DNA of 33,254 nucleotides from Kineosphaera limosa NBRC 100340 (GCF_000298215.1 NZ_BAHD01000012.1:1-33254), one strand, 5' to 3'; positions 1 to 9,045 are shown, counted from the first letter of the stretch. The notes: generated by a model not told the origin, from the sequence alone. Numbers and translations are program-made.

Positions 1-1424
1 TCGACCGGGTGACCGACTGTTACGCCGCGCTCGGTGCGATGCACGCTCGCTGGCGACCGATGCCGGGTCGCTTCAAGGACTTCATCGCAATGCCGAAGTT
101 CAACATGTACCAGTCGCTGCACACCACGGTCATCGGTCCGGACGGCAAGCCGGTGGAGATCCAGATCCGCACGCACGACATGCACCGGCGGGCCGAGTAC
201 GGGGTTGCCGCGCACTGGAAGTACAAGGGGATGAGCAGCGGCCCGGCGCTCTCGACGTTGCTGCGCACGGGCGGCGAGGACGGCTCGCCGACCGACATGG
301 AGTGGCTGCGGCAACTGCTCGAATGGGAGCGGGAGACATCGGATCCGGCGGAGTTCCTCGAGAGCCTGCGGTACGAGATGAACACCAAGGAGGTGTACGT
401 CTTCTCGCCGAAGGGGGCCGTCATCGCCTTGCCGTTGGGGTCGACTCCCGTGGACTTCGCGTACGCGGTGCACACGGAGGTCGGGCACCACTGCATCGGT
501 GGCCGCGTGAACGGCCGGCTGGTGCCGCTGGAGTCGACCCTGGAGCACGGCGACGTCGTCGAGATCCTCACGAGTAAGGCCGACGGCGCCGGCCCGTCGC
601 GAGACTGGCTGAACTTCGTGCGATCGCCCCGCGCCCGCAACAAGATCCGTCAGTGGTTCAGCAAGTCGCGTCGCGAGGAGTCGATCGAGGCCGGCAAAGA
701 GGCGATCGCCAAGGCGATGCGCAAGCAGAGCCTGCCGCTGCAGCGGATCATGACGGCGGAGAGCATGCAGGCGATGGCGACCGAGCTGCGTTACGCCGAC
801 ATCGAGGCGCTGTACGCCTCCGTGGGCGAGGGGCACGTGTCGGCGCAGTCGATCGTCGAGCGGGCCGTGGCGGCCCAAGGCGGGGAAGACGGCGCGACCG
901 AGGACCTGGCCGAAGCGACGATGCCGGGCGTCGGGCGCCCGCGGCGGCGCTCCAACTCCGACCCGGGCATCGTCGTCAAGGGCATTGGCGACGCCCCGGC
1001 GAAGCTGGCCAAGTGCTGCACGCCGGTGCCGGGTGACCCCATCCTGGGGTTCACGACGCGAGACCGGGTGATCTCGGTGCACCGCACCGACTGCACGAAC
1101 GCCGATCAGCTGCGGTCCCACCCCGAGCGGCTCATCGACGTCGAGTGGTCACCCAGCGCCGCCAGCCTGTTTCTCGTGCAGTTGCAGGTCGAGGCGCTCG
1201 ACCGTAACCGGCTGCTCTCCGATGTCACGCGGGTCATCTCCGACCACCACGTCAACATCCTGTCGGCCACCGTCACGACCTCCCGCGACCGGGTGGCGAT
1301 CTCGCAGTTCACCTTCGAGATGGGCGACCCCAGCCACCTCGACCACGTCATCAACGCGGTCCGCCGCGTCGACGGCGTCTTCGACGTGTACCGCGTCACC
1401 GGCGGCAAGGCCAAGGGCAAGTAG
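1..1424 (+). CDS. relA: RelA/SpoT-family (p)ppGpp synthetase, 5'-truncated by window edge
   Basis: Bifunctional RSH enzymes make and degrade the alarmone (p)ppGpp in the cytoplasm in response to starvation. Only the C-terminal ~473 residues are visible; the reading frame is open at base 3, so the gene begins outside the window and the HD hydrolase domain is missing. Seen in order: the end of the synthetase domain ([20 protein letters not shown], then EIQIRT...[12 protein letters not shown], about nt 70-235); a TGS domain ([28 protein letters not shown], about nt 390-580); the conserved CCTPVPGD motif (about nt 1010-1040); and a C-terminal ACT domain (about nt 1165-1410). The family match is unambiguous. 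The stop TAG at 1422-1424 is followed by a hairpin shared with the convergent lacI-type gene. Whether the hydrolase domain is intact cannot be judged here. Confidence 0.96.
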   Translation, partial: DRVTDCYAALGAMHARWRPMPGRFKDFIAMPKFNMYQSLHTTVIGPDGKPVEIQIRTHDMHRRAEYGVAAHWKYKGMSSGPALSTLLRTGGEDGSPTDMEWLRQLLEWERETSDPAEFLESLRYEMNTKEVYVFSPKGAVIALPLGSTPVDFAYAVHTEVGHHCIGGRVNGRLVPLESTLEHGDVVEILTSKADGAGPSRDWLNFVRSPRARNKIRQWFSKSRREESIEAGKEAIAKAMRKQSLPLQRIMTAESMQAMATELRYADIEALYASVGEGHVSAQSIVERAVAAQGGEDGATEDLAEATMPGVGRPRRRSNSDPGIVVKGIGDAPAKLAKCCTPVPGDPILGFTTRDRVISVHRTDCTNADQLRSHPERLIDVEWSPSAASLFLVQLQVEALDRNRLLSDVTRVISDHHVNILSATVTTSRDRVAISQFTFEMGDPSHLDHVINAVRRVDGVFDVYRVTGGKAKGK

Positions 1425-1449
1425 TCCTCCGAGGCGATGCCGCTCGACT

Positions 1450-1474
1450 GCTCGCCGGCTCTGGCGCGGCGAGC
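1450..1474. terminator. Hairpin between convergent relA and lacI-type genes
   Basis: A perfect 8-bp inverted repeat, GCTCGCCG (1450-1457) and CGGCGAGC (1467-1474), encloses a 9-nt loop in the 55-bp gap between two converging stop codons. Position and symmetry suit a bidirectional terminator. There is no T-run on either side, so it would be a high-GC, U-poor type; that is inference. Confidence 0.55.
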
Positions 1475-1479
1475 TGTCG

Positions 1480-2586
1480 TCAGGTCAGAGGTGCGCCCAA
1501 GGAGCTGGGGTGCGGCAGCTCCAACGGGATGCGCTCGATGAGCGCGCCCGGCGGCTGGTCGCCGTGGAGAAGCAATTCGATGGCTCGCGCCCCCATCTGC
1601 AGGTACGGCAAGCTCAGGCTGCTCAGCGCGGGATCGAGCCAGGCGGCTAGATCGGAGCCGTCGAAGGAGACGACGGGTACGTCGTCGGGGATGTGGAGGG
1701 AGTGTCGTCGCAAGGCGTCGTAGGCGCCCATGGCCACGCGGTCGTTGAGCGCGCAGATGGCCCCGGGCACGGGGTTGGATCTCAGGTAGGCGTCGAGAGC
1801 TTCGCGAGCCTGCGTCGGCCACCACAGGCACTCCAGGTGCGTCAGCGGGATCTTGTGCTCACCCAGGTCGGCGCGTAAGCCGCGTTCCCGCAGCTCGCCG
1901 GCCATGCCGGGGCTCGGATCCTCGGCGGTGGGCCCGTGCACCACCCGGCCGAGCAACAGCACGCCGTCGGTGCGCCCGCGCGCCGCCATGGCCCCACGCA
2001 GCAGCGACCCCGCGAGCCGGCCCGCCTGCTCGTCGTCGGGCACCACCGCGGCCGGGGAGTCGTCGTGGACGCCCGCCGTCGAGTTGTGCGGGCGCCGGGA
2101 CCTCGGCCCGGGTCCGGTGGCCGGGGCGGGCAGCGCGTTGAGCAGAACGAGGGGATGCCCTTGCAGGACCTGGGGGATGGGTAGGCGCCGGTAGCTGCTG
2201 GCCGCGTAGACGAAACCGTCGACCCCTTGGTCGATGAGTTGGTGCAGCAGCCGGTCGAACAGCTCAGGGCGCCCGTCGGACTGGGCCACATAGAGCAGCT
2301 GCCCGGCGCTGCCGGCGGCCTGGGAGGCGCCGCGCACCAGATCGGCGGCGAAGTGATCCCCACTGACATCGGCCGACACCAGGGCCAACGTCTGCGTGCC
2401 GCCTTGGAGCAGCGCGGTGGCCAAGCGATTGGGTCGATACCCAAGCTGCTGTGCGGTCTCGCGCACGCGCCGGGCCGTGTCCGCCGCGAAGCGCGCCGAA
2501 GCACGGTCGTTGAGGATGACCGACGCGGTGCCGCGGGAGACCCCGGCGGCTTCTGCGACTTGCTGCAGGGTGACTCGACCCGACAC
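1480..2586 (-). CDS. LacI-family transcriptional regulator
   Basis: A sugar-responsive DNA-binding repressor of 368 aa. The N-terminal helix-turn-helix is visible at residues ~5-27 (VTLQQVAEAAGVSRGTASVILN), followed by the hinge helix region (RPNRLATALL) and a periplasmic-binding-protein-like effector domain (ALVSADVSGDHFAADLVRGA... and later PGAICALNDRVAMGAYDALRR...VPVVSFDGSD). I chose GTG 2586 because AGGAGG (2596-2601 on the complement) lies 9 nt upstream; a GTG two codons earlier is only 3 nt from that site, and an ATG at 2664 would add a tail without homology to the family. The gene is divergent from the alpha-galactosidase operon, and a LacI-type operator lies at that operon's promoter, so it is very likely the local repressor. 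The inducer is unknown, plausibly an alpha-galactoside or galactose. Confidence 0.93.
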   Translation of the reverse strand: MSGRVTLQQVAEAAGVSRGTASVILNDRASARFAADTARRVRETAQQLGYRPNRLATALLQGGTQTLALVSADVSGDHFAADLVRGASQAAGSAGQLLYVAQSDGRPELFDRLLHQLIDQGVDGFVYAASSYRRLPIPQVLQGHPLVLLNALPAPATGPGPRSRRPHNSTAGVHDDSPAAVVPDDEQAGRLAGSLLRGAMAARGRTDGVLLLGRVVHGPTAEDPSPGMAGELRERGLRADLGEHKIPLTHLECLWWPTQAREALDAYLRSNPVPGAICALNDRVAMGAYDALRRHSLHIPDDVPVVSFDGSDLAAWLDPALSSLSLPYLQMGARAIELLLHGDQPPGALIERIPLELPHPSSLGAPLT

Positions 2587-2708
2587 GTGCACGCACCTCC
2601 TGGCTAGGCGATCCCGGCCACCCGGCTCCCTGTGAGCCCCCGTCCAGTATTCGACGTCGCTCACGACTGTGGTCGGGCGGGCTCCTCAATCGGGAACACA
2701 GCCGACTC

Positions 2709-2736
2709 TTGACAGCTTCTCTGAACCTACGATACC
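2709..2736 (+). promoter_or_regulatory. Putative sigma-70 promoter of the alpha-galactosidase operon
   Basis: A perfect TTGACA -35 box (2709-2714) is followed 16 bp later by GATACC (2731-2736), a weak -10 with the central ATA. An alternative -10, TACGAT (2728-2733), fits the actinobacterial TANNNT pattern but with a short 13-bp spacer. Transcription would start near 2743, immediately before the operator. Confidence 0.5.
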
Positions 2737-2748
2737 AATGCAGAACGC

Positions 2749-2768
2749 GTTTGGCAGCGTTGCCAAAC
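2749..2768. promoter_or_regulatory. LacI-family operator at the alpha-galactosidase promoter
   Basis: A 20-bp palindrome with 8-bp perfect arms GTTTGGCA and TGCCAAAC around GCGT; 9 of 10 half-site positions match and the centre is CpG, as is typical of LacI-family operators. It lies 6-25 bp downstream of the inferred transcription start and 77 bp before the alpha-galactosidase ATG, so a bound repressor would block initiation or early elongation. Confidence 0.75.
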
Positions 2769-2845
2769 CGATTCGGCGAGATGTTGGACACATCGGCATC
2801 CATCGTCGTCCCATCCGTCAGATCTCCACCGAGGAGCACCCGTCC

Positions 2846-5164
2846 ATGACGACTCAGGGCTTTGCAGAGCGCAGCACGACGCTTCATCTACGCGCGGCGG
2901 AGGTCAGCCTCCTCCTCGACCTCTCCGGCGGGCAGTTGCCCGCCGTGCTGCACTGGGGGGCGGACCTCGGTCCGCTCACCGCCGACGACGCCGCGCAGAT
3001 CGCGGACGCCAGCGTGTTGCCGGTGCCGCCGAACGCCTGCGACGTACCGGTGCGCTTGGCCCTGCTGCCGGAGTTGCACACCGGCTGGTTGGGTCGCCCC
3101 GGCCTCTCCGGGCACCGCTCCGGGGCCGGCTGGTCGCCGCGCTTCACGCTCGAATCGGCGCAGCTCACGCCGACCGGCACCGCGGCGACTAGCACGGCGA
3201 CGCGGGAGATCAGCGGGCACGTGGAGGCCGGAGCCGCTGCGCTGGTCGTGCGCGCCCGCGACGAACAGGCCGCACTGTCGCTCGAGGTGCACATCGAGTT
3301 GCTCCCGCAGGGTCTGGTCCGCGGCCGTGCCCAGGTGCGCAACGAGGCCGGCGCCGCGACCGATCAGGACGCCGTCTACACCGTCGACGACCTCGTCGTC
3401 GCGTGGCCCGTGCCCGCCACCGCCCGTGAGATTCTCGACTTCGCCGGGCGCTGGGGCAAAGAGAAGACACCCCAACGCAGTCGCCTGGAGGTGGGCACCC
3501 ACGTGCGGGAGAACCGGCGCGGGCGCACCGGCGCCGACGCCGCCGGCATCGTGCACCTCGGCGAGCCCGGCTTCGACTTCGCGCAGGGCCGGGTGTGGGG
3601 CGTGCACACGGCCTACAGCGGCAATCACCTGCACTATGCCGAGCGCCTGAACACCGGTGCTCAGGTGGTGGGTGGCGGAGAGCTGCTGCTGCCGGGGGAG
3701 GTGCGCCTCGAGCCGGGGCAGAGCTACGCGGGTCCGTGGGTGTACGGCTCGTTCGGCCTGGGCCTGGACCAGGTGGCCCGTCGGTTCCACCGCTACCTGC
3801 GGGCCCGCGAGCGGCACGTCGACACGGCCCGGCCGGTCACCCTCAACGTGTGGGAAGCGGTCTACTTCGACCACGACCTCGCCCGCCTCAGCGATCTGGC
3901 GCGGCGGGCCGCCGATCTGGGGGTCGAGCGATTCGTGCTGGACGACGGCTGGTTCGGGGCCCGCCGCAACGACCACGCCGGCCTCGGCGACTGGGTGGTC
4001 AGCGCCGACGCCTGGCCCGACGGGCTGGGCCCCCTGATCGACCAGGTCACGGGCCTGGGCATGCAGTTCGGCCTGTGGTTCGAACCGGAGATGGTCAACC
4101 CCGACTCCGACGTGGCCCGCGCCCACCCGGAGTGGATCATGACCGCCCGCACCGACGGAGCGGATGGGTGGCCCGTCGAATCCCGCTTCCAGCAGGTGTT
4201 GAATATCGGCATCCCGGGCGCGTATGAGCATGTGCGTGACCAGATGGACGCGCTTCTGAGTGAGTACGACATCGGCTACCTCAAGTGGGACCACAACCGG
4301 GATCTCATCGAGGCCGGCGACGCGACCCGCGGCGGACGCTCCGGGGTGCACGCCCAGACCCAGGCCTACTACCGGCTGGTCGACGAGCTCAAGGAGCGGC
4401 ATCCGGGCCTGGAGATCGAGTCGTGCTCCAGCGGCGGCGCGCGAGTCGACCTCGAGGCCATGGAGCACTGCGACCGCATCTGGGTCAGCGACTGCATCGA
4501 CCCGCTCGAGCGGCAGCAGATGAACCGCTGGACCATGCAGTTGCTGCCCCCGGAACTGCTCGGTAGCCATATCGCCTCCGGGCGCTCGCACACCACTGGT
4601 CGAGTGCACGACCTCTCGTTCCGCGGCGGCACCGCCCTGCTGGGGCACCTGGGCATCGAGTGGGACCTGGCGCAGGCCTCCGCGGCCGAACTCACTGAAC
4701 TCCGGGCGTGGATCTCGTACTACAAGAAACACCGCGATCACCTGCTGTCCGGTGACCTCGTGCGCGTCGACGTCGCCGACACCGACACCCTCAACCTCTA
4801 CGGCGTCGTGAGCGGCGATCGGGCGCGGGCCACCTATTTCTACGCCGTGACGGCCCGCGCGGACACCAGCCCCCGCCCGCGGATGCGACTCCCCGGTCTC
4901 GACCCGGCCCGCCGCTACACGGTCGCGCCCGTCATCGTCGGGGAGCACCCCAGCGGCCTGCAGCCCGTGCACTGGTGGCACGGCCCGGGTGAGCTGGAGG
5001 AGCCGGGAGCGCTGGATCCTGCGCACCCCTATCCCGACGCGACCCTGCGTGGTCGGCGCCTCTCCGGCGGCACCTTCTCCGGGCGCGTCCTGGCGGAACT
5101 CGGCGTGCAGGCACCGCTGCTGGACCCCGACCAGATCGTGATGTTCCATGTCACGGCGACCTGA
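2846..5164 (+). CDS. Alpha-galactosidase, glycoside hydrolase family 36
   Basis: Releases terminal alpha-1,6-linked galactose from melibiose, raffinose-type sugars and galactomannan fragments; 772 aa, a usual GH36 length, with no signal peptide, so cytoplasmic. Visible: an N-terminal beta-sandwich half; the barrel entry motif VLDDGWFG (D366/D367); LWFEPEMVNPDS; the KWDHNRD motif whose D482 is the expected nucleophile; CSSGGARVDLE; and SDCIDPLER with D549 as the expected acid/base. The start ATG 2846 has GAGGAG 9 nt upstream; the frame is open further upstream to 2669, but that would run over the promoter and operator and lacks family similarity. It is the first gene of an operon with two sugar permeases and a binding protein, which suggests import of intact alpha-galactosides followed by intracellular cleavage. 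Confidence 0.95.
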   Translation: MTTQGFAERSTTLHLRAAEVSLLLDLSGGQLPAVLHWGADLGPLTADDAAQIADASVLPVPPNACDVPVRLALLPELHTGWLGRPGLSGHRSGAGWSPRFTLESAQLTPTGTAATSTATREISGHVEAGAAALVVRARDEQAALSLEVHIELLPQGLVRGRAQVRNEAGAATDQDAVYTVDDLVVAWPVPATAREILDFAGRWGKEKTPQRSRLEVGTHVRENRRGRTGADAAGIVHLGEPGFDFAQGRVWGVHTAYSGNHLHYAERLNTGAQVVGGGELLLPGEVRLEPGQSYAGPWVYGSFGLGLDQVARRFHRYLRARERHVDTARPVTLNVWEAVYFDHDLARLSDLARRAADLGVERFVLDDGWFGARRNDHAGLGDWVVSADAWPDGLGPLIDQVTGLGMQFGLWFEPEMVNPDSDVARAHPEWIMTARTDGADGWPVESRFQQVLNIGIPGAYEHVRDQMDALLSEYDIGYLKWDHNRDLIEAGDATRGGRSGVHAQTQAYYRLVDELKERHPGLEIESCSSGGARVDLEAMEHCDRIWVSDCIDPLERQQMNRWTMQLLPPELLGSHIASGRSHTTGRVHDLSFRGGTALLGHLGIEWDLAQASAAELTELRAWISYYKKHRDHLLSGDLVRVDVADTDTLNLYGVVSGDRARATYFYAVTARADTSPRPRMRLPGLDPARRYTVAPVIVGEHPSGLQPVHWWHGPGELEEPGALDPAHPYPDATLRGRRLSGGTFSGRVLAELGVQAPLLDPDQIVMFHVTAT

Positions 5165-5212
5165 CCCACTCCATCCGACAAAGCTCCGATAAAGCTCCAG
5201 GAGAGGACAACG

Positions 5213-6118
5213 ATGTCCACCATCAGCAGCGGGGTGAGGCGTCAGCGCCGCGCCCCCGACGACACGCGACTTGCCCTGTGGTTCATTTTGCCGGCCGCCG
5301 CAGGAATGCTCATCTTCATGGTGTGGCCGACCTTGCGCGGCATCTGGCTCAGTTTCACCCGATTCAACCTGCTGCAGCCGGCCGAGTTCATCGGCCTCGA
5401 CAACTACACCCGCATGTTCGGCGACCCCATCTTCTGGAACGCCATGCAGGTCACCCTCTGGTACGTGATCCTGAACATCGGACTGCAGACGATCCTGGCG
5501 CTCGTCATCGCTGTGATGATGCAGCGACTGACGACGTCGACGTGGTTGCGGGCCATTGTGCTGACGCCCTATCTGGTCTCCAATGTCGTCGCGGCGATGG
5601 TCTTCCTGTGGATTCTGGACTATCAACTCGGCATCGGCCAACAGGCGCTCATGGCGTTAGGGCTGGACCGTATTCCGTTCCTCGATTCGGAGGCGTGGGC
5701 GATCCCGACCGTCGCGTTCATCAACGTGTGGCGACACGTGGGTTACACGGCACTGCTGATCTTCGCGGGGCTGCAGACGATACCGAACACCGTCTACGAG
5801 GCCGCCAAGATGGATGGGGCCTCGGAGGTCAAGACGTTCTTCAACATCACCGTGCCGCTGCTGCGCCCGATCCTGGCGCTCGTGTTGATCATCACGGTCG
5901 TCGGTTCTTTCCAGGTGTTCGACACCGTCGCGATCGCCACCCAGGGTGGGCCGGTCAACGCGACCCGAGTGCTCCAGTTCTACATCTACGACATGGCGTT
6001 CGGGCGCTTCCAGTTCGGTTACGCCTCGGCGCTGTCCGTCGCGCTGCTGGCGATCCTGCTCGTCGTCACCGCGGTGCAGTATCGCTTGACCCGCGCCGGC
6101 TCCAGCGACCTTGACTAA
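5213..6118 (+). CDS. Carbohydrate ABC transporter permease, MalF/UgpA type
   Basis: Inner-membrane permease subunit of a CUT1-type sugar importer, 301 aa. A short cytoplasmic N-terminus (SSGVRRQRRAPDD) is followed by about six transmembrane helices, starting with LALWFILPAAAGMLIFMVW. The ATPase-docking EAA loop is clear at residues ~196-219 (EAAKMDGASEVKTFF...PLLRP). The ribosome site AGGAGAGG lies just upstream of ATG 5213. It follows the alpha-galactosidase by 48 bp and precedes the second permease by 11 bp, so co-transcription is expected. The substrate is probably an alpha-galactoside, inferred from the operon. Confidence 0.94.
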   Translation: MSTISSGVRRQRRAPDDTRLALWFILPAAAGMLIFMVWPTLRGIWLSFTRFNLLQPAEFIGLDNYTRMFGDPIFWNAMQVTLWYVILNIGLQTILALVIAVMMQRLTTSTWLRAIVLTPYLVSNVVAAMVFLWILDYQLGIGQQALMALGLDRIPFLDSEAWAIPTVAFINVWRHVGYTALLIFAGLQTIPNTVYEAAKMDGASEVKTFFNITVPLLRPILALVLIITVVGSFQVFDTVAIATQGGPVNATRVLQFYIYDMAFGRFQFGYASALSVALLAILLVVTAVQYRLTRAGSSDLD

Positions 6119-6129
6119 CGGAGAACCCG

Positions 6130-7086
6130 ATGACAACCACCGTCAGTACCGACATGTCCGGCATTCCCGACTCGCAGGCCGAGAACAAGGAGCCGGCACC
6201 GACCAAACGTCGCATTTCGCCCGGGCGCGTCATCGCCTGGATCTTCATGATCGTCTTCCTGGCGATCACCCTCTTTCCCTTCTACTGGATCCTGCGCACC
6301 GCCCTGAGCAGTAACAACGCCCTGTACGCAGGCGGCAACTCGCTGCTGCCCGTGGGCTTCTCCACCGGCGGCTTCGAGCGCGTCTTCGGCCTGCAGACCG
6401 GCGCGGAGGCGATCGCTGCCGGCGGTGCCGGCCAGGCCATCGACTTCTGGCGCTACCTGTGGAACTCGGTCGTCGTCGCGACGCTCGTCACCGCCTTCCA
6501 AGTGATGTTCGCTTCCATGGCGGCGTACGCCTTCAGTCGGCTTCGTTGGCGGGGCCGGGACGTCGTCTTCGGCATCTTCCTGTCCTGCCTGATGATCCCT
6601 GCGATCTTCACGTTCCTGCCGAACTTCGTGCTCATCAAGGAACTGGGGCTCATCGATACGGTCTTCGGCATCGCCCTGCCGAGCATCTTCATGACGATGC
6701 CGTTCGCCGTGTTCTTCTTGCGGCAGTTCTTCCTCGGCATCTCCCGGGAGGTCGAGGAGGCGGCTTACGTCGATGGTGCCAGCAAGATCCGGGTGTTCTT
6801 CCAACTCATCCTGCCCATGGCGGCAGCACCGGTGACGACGTTGTCGCTGCTGGTCTACATCCAGAGCTGGAACGACTATTTCTGGCCGCTGATGGTCAGC
6901 TACACGGACCGGTCGATGGTGCTCACGGTGGGGCTGGGCGTTTTCCGTTCCCAGACACCCCAGACAGGGCCCGACTGGGCCGGCCTGATGGCCGCGACCC
7001 TCGTGGCCGCGCTCCCGATGTTGCTGCTCTTCGCGGTCTTCGCCAAGCGCATCGTCAATTCCATCGGCTTCAGCGGAATCAAGTGA
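6130..7086 (+). CDS. Carbohydrate ABC transporter permease, MalG type
   Basis: Second membrane subunit of the same CUT1 importer, 318 aa. A charged N-terminal tail (about 30 residues, ending TKRRISPGRV) leads into TM1 (IAWIFMIVFLAITLFPFYWILRT). The EAA loop is at residues ~210-233 (EEAAYVDGASKIRVFFQLILP). The C-terminus IVNSIGFSGIK resembles the usual MalG-like ending (V.G...GAVKG). GGAGA sits upstream of ATG 6130. It pairs with the preceding permease to form the translocation pore. Confidence 0.94.
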   Translation: MTTTVSTDMSGIPDSQAENKEPAPTKRRISPGRVIAWIFMIVFLAITLFPFYWILRTALSSNNALYAGGNSLLPVGFSTGGFERVFGLQTGAEAIAAGGAGQAIDFWRYLWNSVVVATLVTAFQVMFASMAAYAFSRLRWRGRDVVFGIFLSCLMIPAIFTFLPNFVLIKELGLIDTVFGIALPSIFMTMPFAVFFLRQFFLGISREVEEAAYVDGASKIRVFFQLILPMAAAPVTTLSLLVYIQSWNDYFWPLMVSYTDRSMVLTVGLGVFRSQTPQTGPDWAGLMAATLVAALPMLLLFAVFAKRIVNSIGFSGIK

Positions 7087-7097
7087 GGAACAGCGAC

Positions 7098-8483
7098 ATG
7101 GGACAGCGATTCACGCGCCTTCGCAAGGCGCTGGCCGCCACCGCAATCGCCGGACTGCTCGGGGCGGCCACCGCCTGCGGCTCCACCGGGCAAGGCGCGC
7201 AGGCCGACGGAGTGGTCGACTACTGGCTGTGGGACAGCGCCCAGCAGCCCGGGTACCAGCAGTGTGCCGACGCCTTTCAGCAGGAGAATCCCGATGTTCG
7301 GGTGCGGATCACCCAATACGGCTGGGATGACTACTGGCAGAAGGTCACCGCCGGCTTCATCGCAGACACCGCGCCGGACGTCTTCACGAACCACCTCGCC
7401 CGCTTCGCCCAGTACGCGGACCTCGGCGTACTGCTGCCGCTCGACCAGCTCGAGGCGACCCAAGGGATCGCCGACGAGGACTACCAAGAAGGCCTGGCCG
7501 AGTTGTGGAAGGGGCAGGACGGCCACCGCTACGGCGCACCGAAGGACTGGGACACCGTCGCGATCTTCTACAACCGAGCGATGACCCAGGAGGCGGGCAT
7601 CAGCGACGAGCAGTTGGCGACCATGGAGTGGAATCCGACCGACGGCGGCACGTTCGAGCAGATCGTCGCACGGCTGACCGTGGACGCCAACGGCGTACGC
7701 GGTGACGAGCCGGGCTTCAACAAGAACCGCATCCGCACCTACGGGTTCAACATCGACGAGGCCGGGGGCGGCAACTACGGGCAGACCCAGTGGTCGCCGT
7801 TCACCGCCAGCAACGGCTGGCACGCCACCGACGTCAACCCGTGGGCCAACCGGTTCAACTTCGACGACCCGAAGTTCCAGGACGCGTTGGCCTGGTACTT
7901 CTCACTGGCGCAGAAAGGCTACGCGCCTGACTTCGCGGCCTCCAGCGACTCCGACCGACTCATGGCGGCCAATCAGGCCGCCATGGCCATCAACGGATCG
8001 TGGATGATCGGCACGTTCACCTCCTTGGAGACCGCCGCGGGCGAGCGGATGGACATCAAGGTCGCACCGACGCCGATCGGGCCCACCGGGCATCGCGCGT
8101 CGATGTTCAACGGACTGGCGGACTCCATCTGGGTCGGTACGCCGGAGCCGGAGAAGGCGGCTCGCTGGGTTGCCTACCTCGCCGGAGCCGAATGCCAGGA
8201 CATCATCGGCCGTGCGGGGGTCGTCTTCCCGGCTCGCCCGTCCGGGACTCAGTTGGCGACCGAGTACAACCGCACGCAGCGGCAACTGGACGTCACGCCT
8301 TTCACGGTGCATGTCACCGACGGCACGACGTTCCAGGCACCCGTCGTCAACTACGCCGCCGACATCCAGGCGCTCATCCGTCCAGCCCTCGACGCCATCT
8401 ACATGGGCCGTGAGCCGGTGTCTTCGATGACGGCGGTCAACGAGCAGGTCAACGCCCTACTCGAACAGCAGCCTGAGGGGTAG
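7098..8483 (+). CDS. Sugar ABC transporter substrate-binding lipoprotein (family 1)
   Basis: Extracellular solute-binding protein of 461 aa that delivers sugar to the two upstream permeases. The N-terminus is a lipoprotein signal: basic start (MGQRFTRLRKA), hydrophobic core, then AATAC with the lipidation cysteine at C27. The mature part begins VVDYWLWDSAQQPGYQQCADAF, typical of family 1 (SBP_bac_1/8) proteins; later PDVFTNHLARFAQYADLGVLLPL and AAMAINGSWMIG are also characteristic. ATG 7098 has GAGGAA upstream and lies 11 bp after the MalG stop; an open frame extends upstream over malG but has no coding character. No nucleotide-binding subunit follows, so the importer must borrow an ATPase encoded elsewhere. 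Confidence 0.93.
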   Translation: MGQRFTRLRKALAATAIAGLLGAATACGSTGQGAQADGVVDYWLWDSAQQPGYQQCADAFQQENPDVRVRITQYGWDDYWQKVTAGFIADTAPDVFTNHLARFAQYADLGVLLPLDQLEATQGIADEDYQEGLAELWKGQDGHRYGAPKDWDTVAIFYNRAMTQEAGISDEQLATMEWNPTDGGTFEQIVARLTVDANGVRGDEPGFNKNRIRTYGFNIDEAGGGNYGQTQWSPFTASNGWHATDVNPWANRFNFDDPKFQDALAWYFSLAQKGYAPDFAASSDSDRLMAANQAAMAINGSWMIGTFTSLETAAGERMDIKVAPTPIGPTGHRASMFNGLADSIWVGTPEPEKAARWVAYLAGAECQDIIGRAGVVFPARPSGTQLATEYNRTQRQLDVTPFTVHVTDGTTFQAPVVNYAADIQALIRPALDAIYMGREPVSSMTAVNEQVNALLEQQPEG

Positions 8484-8500
8484 CACGAACCGCGAGGAGT

Positions 8501-8535
8501 CTGTGGCGGCGCGAAGACGCCCGGCGCCGCCACAG
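8501..8535 (+). terminator. Terminator of the alpha-galactoside operon
   Basis: A perfect 12-bp stem, CTGTGGCGGCGC (8501-8512) and GCGCCGCCACAG (8524-8535), encloses an 11-nt loop and begins 17 bp after the binding-protein stop. No T-run follows, which is common in high-GC actinobacteria. Confidence 0.75.
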
Positions 8536-8563
8536 GCTACCTAACGGCCGTCGGCTCATCTGG

Positions 8564-8569
8564 CACGAT
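8564..8569 (+). promoter_or_regulatory. Possible -10 box of a leaderless transcript
   Basis: CACGAT lies 7 nt before the ATG at 8577. It matches the TANNNT pattern at all but the first base. No convincing -35 is seen, and no Shine-Dalgarno sequence lies between it and the ATG. Confidence 0.3.
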
Positions 8570-8576
8570 CGGCGCT

Positions 8577-9020
8577 ATGGGGATTGGGCGGATGGCGGCG
8601 GCGCTGACCGGCGGGTGGCTGGGATGTGTGATCCTGTGGCACCTGGGGGCCAGCGCCGAGGCGAGCATCCTGGATTCGGTCGGCGCGCTCTACTGGTGTT
8701 CGCCGCTCCTGACGCTCCCGGCGGCGCTGTTCGCGGCCAGGTGGTCCCGGCGCCGGGGCCTGACGTGGTTCTTGCAGAATCGCTGGAACTTCGCGGGCTT
8801 TCTGACGGCCATCGCGCTCATTGTGGCCTTCCTCGTCGCCGTGATCGCGGCGGCCATCAGCTTGGCTAGCGGCGCGGTCGGGGTCTACATGTGGCCGGTG
8901 GCCGGCGTGTTCCTCGTCTCCCTCTACACGGCGCTGCCGGTGTGGTTCATGGCGGCCGGACTGATCGTCGGGCCAGGGTCGGCAGGCGGCACCGCGGGCG
9001 AGCCGGTCCTCCCGCGGTAG
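8577..9020 (+). CDS. Small membrane protein of unknown function
   Basis: I do not recognise this 147-aa protein. It is strongly hydrophobic with about four membrane segments: residues ~5-25, ~37-54 (YWCSPLLTLPAALFAARW), a central pair within FAGFLTAIALIVAFLVAVIA, and VYMWPVAGVFLVSLYTALPVW near the C-terminus, plus a basic loop (SRRRG). There is no Shine-Dalgarno site; a CACGAT box 7 nt upstream may give a leaderless mRNA. An internal ATG at 8592 is an alternative start. It lies 37 bp before the sensor kinase gene on the same strand and could be a partner of that system, but nothing in the sequence shows this. Confidence 0.65.
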   Translation: MGIGRMAAALTGGWLGCVILWHLGASAEASILDSVGALYWCSPLLTLPAALFAARWSRRRGLTWFLQNRWNFAGFLTAIALIVAFLVAVIAAAISLASGAVGVYMWPVAGVFLVSLYTALPVWFMAAGLIVGPGSAGGTAGEPVLPR

Positions 9021-9045
9021 GAGGCCGACCGGCGGGGCGGGTTTC

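Noticed and set aside
2771-2810. A second LacI-type operator upstream of the alpha-galactosidase (GATGT-N5-ACATC and CCGA-N-TCGG)
   Set aside because: Arms are only 4-5 bp and do not resemble the clear operator at 2749-2768.
2888-5641. A 917-codon open frame on the minus strand
   Set aside because: It is opposite the GH36 alpha-galactosidase and the first permease; composition (Gly/Arg/His/Val-rich, no domain) is that of an antisense shadow.
8577-9020. The small membrane protein as an established component of the two-component system
   Set aside because: Only adjacency supports it; each gene appears to have its own leaderless-type promoter and no homology was recognised.
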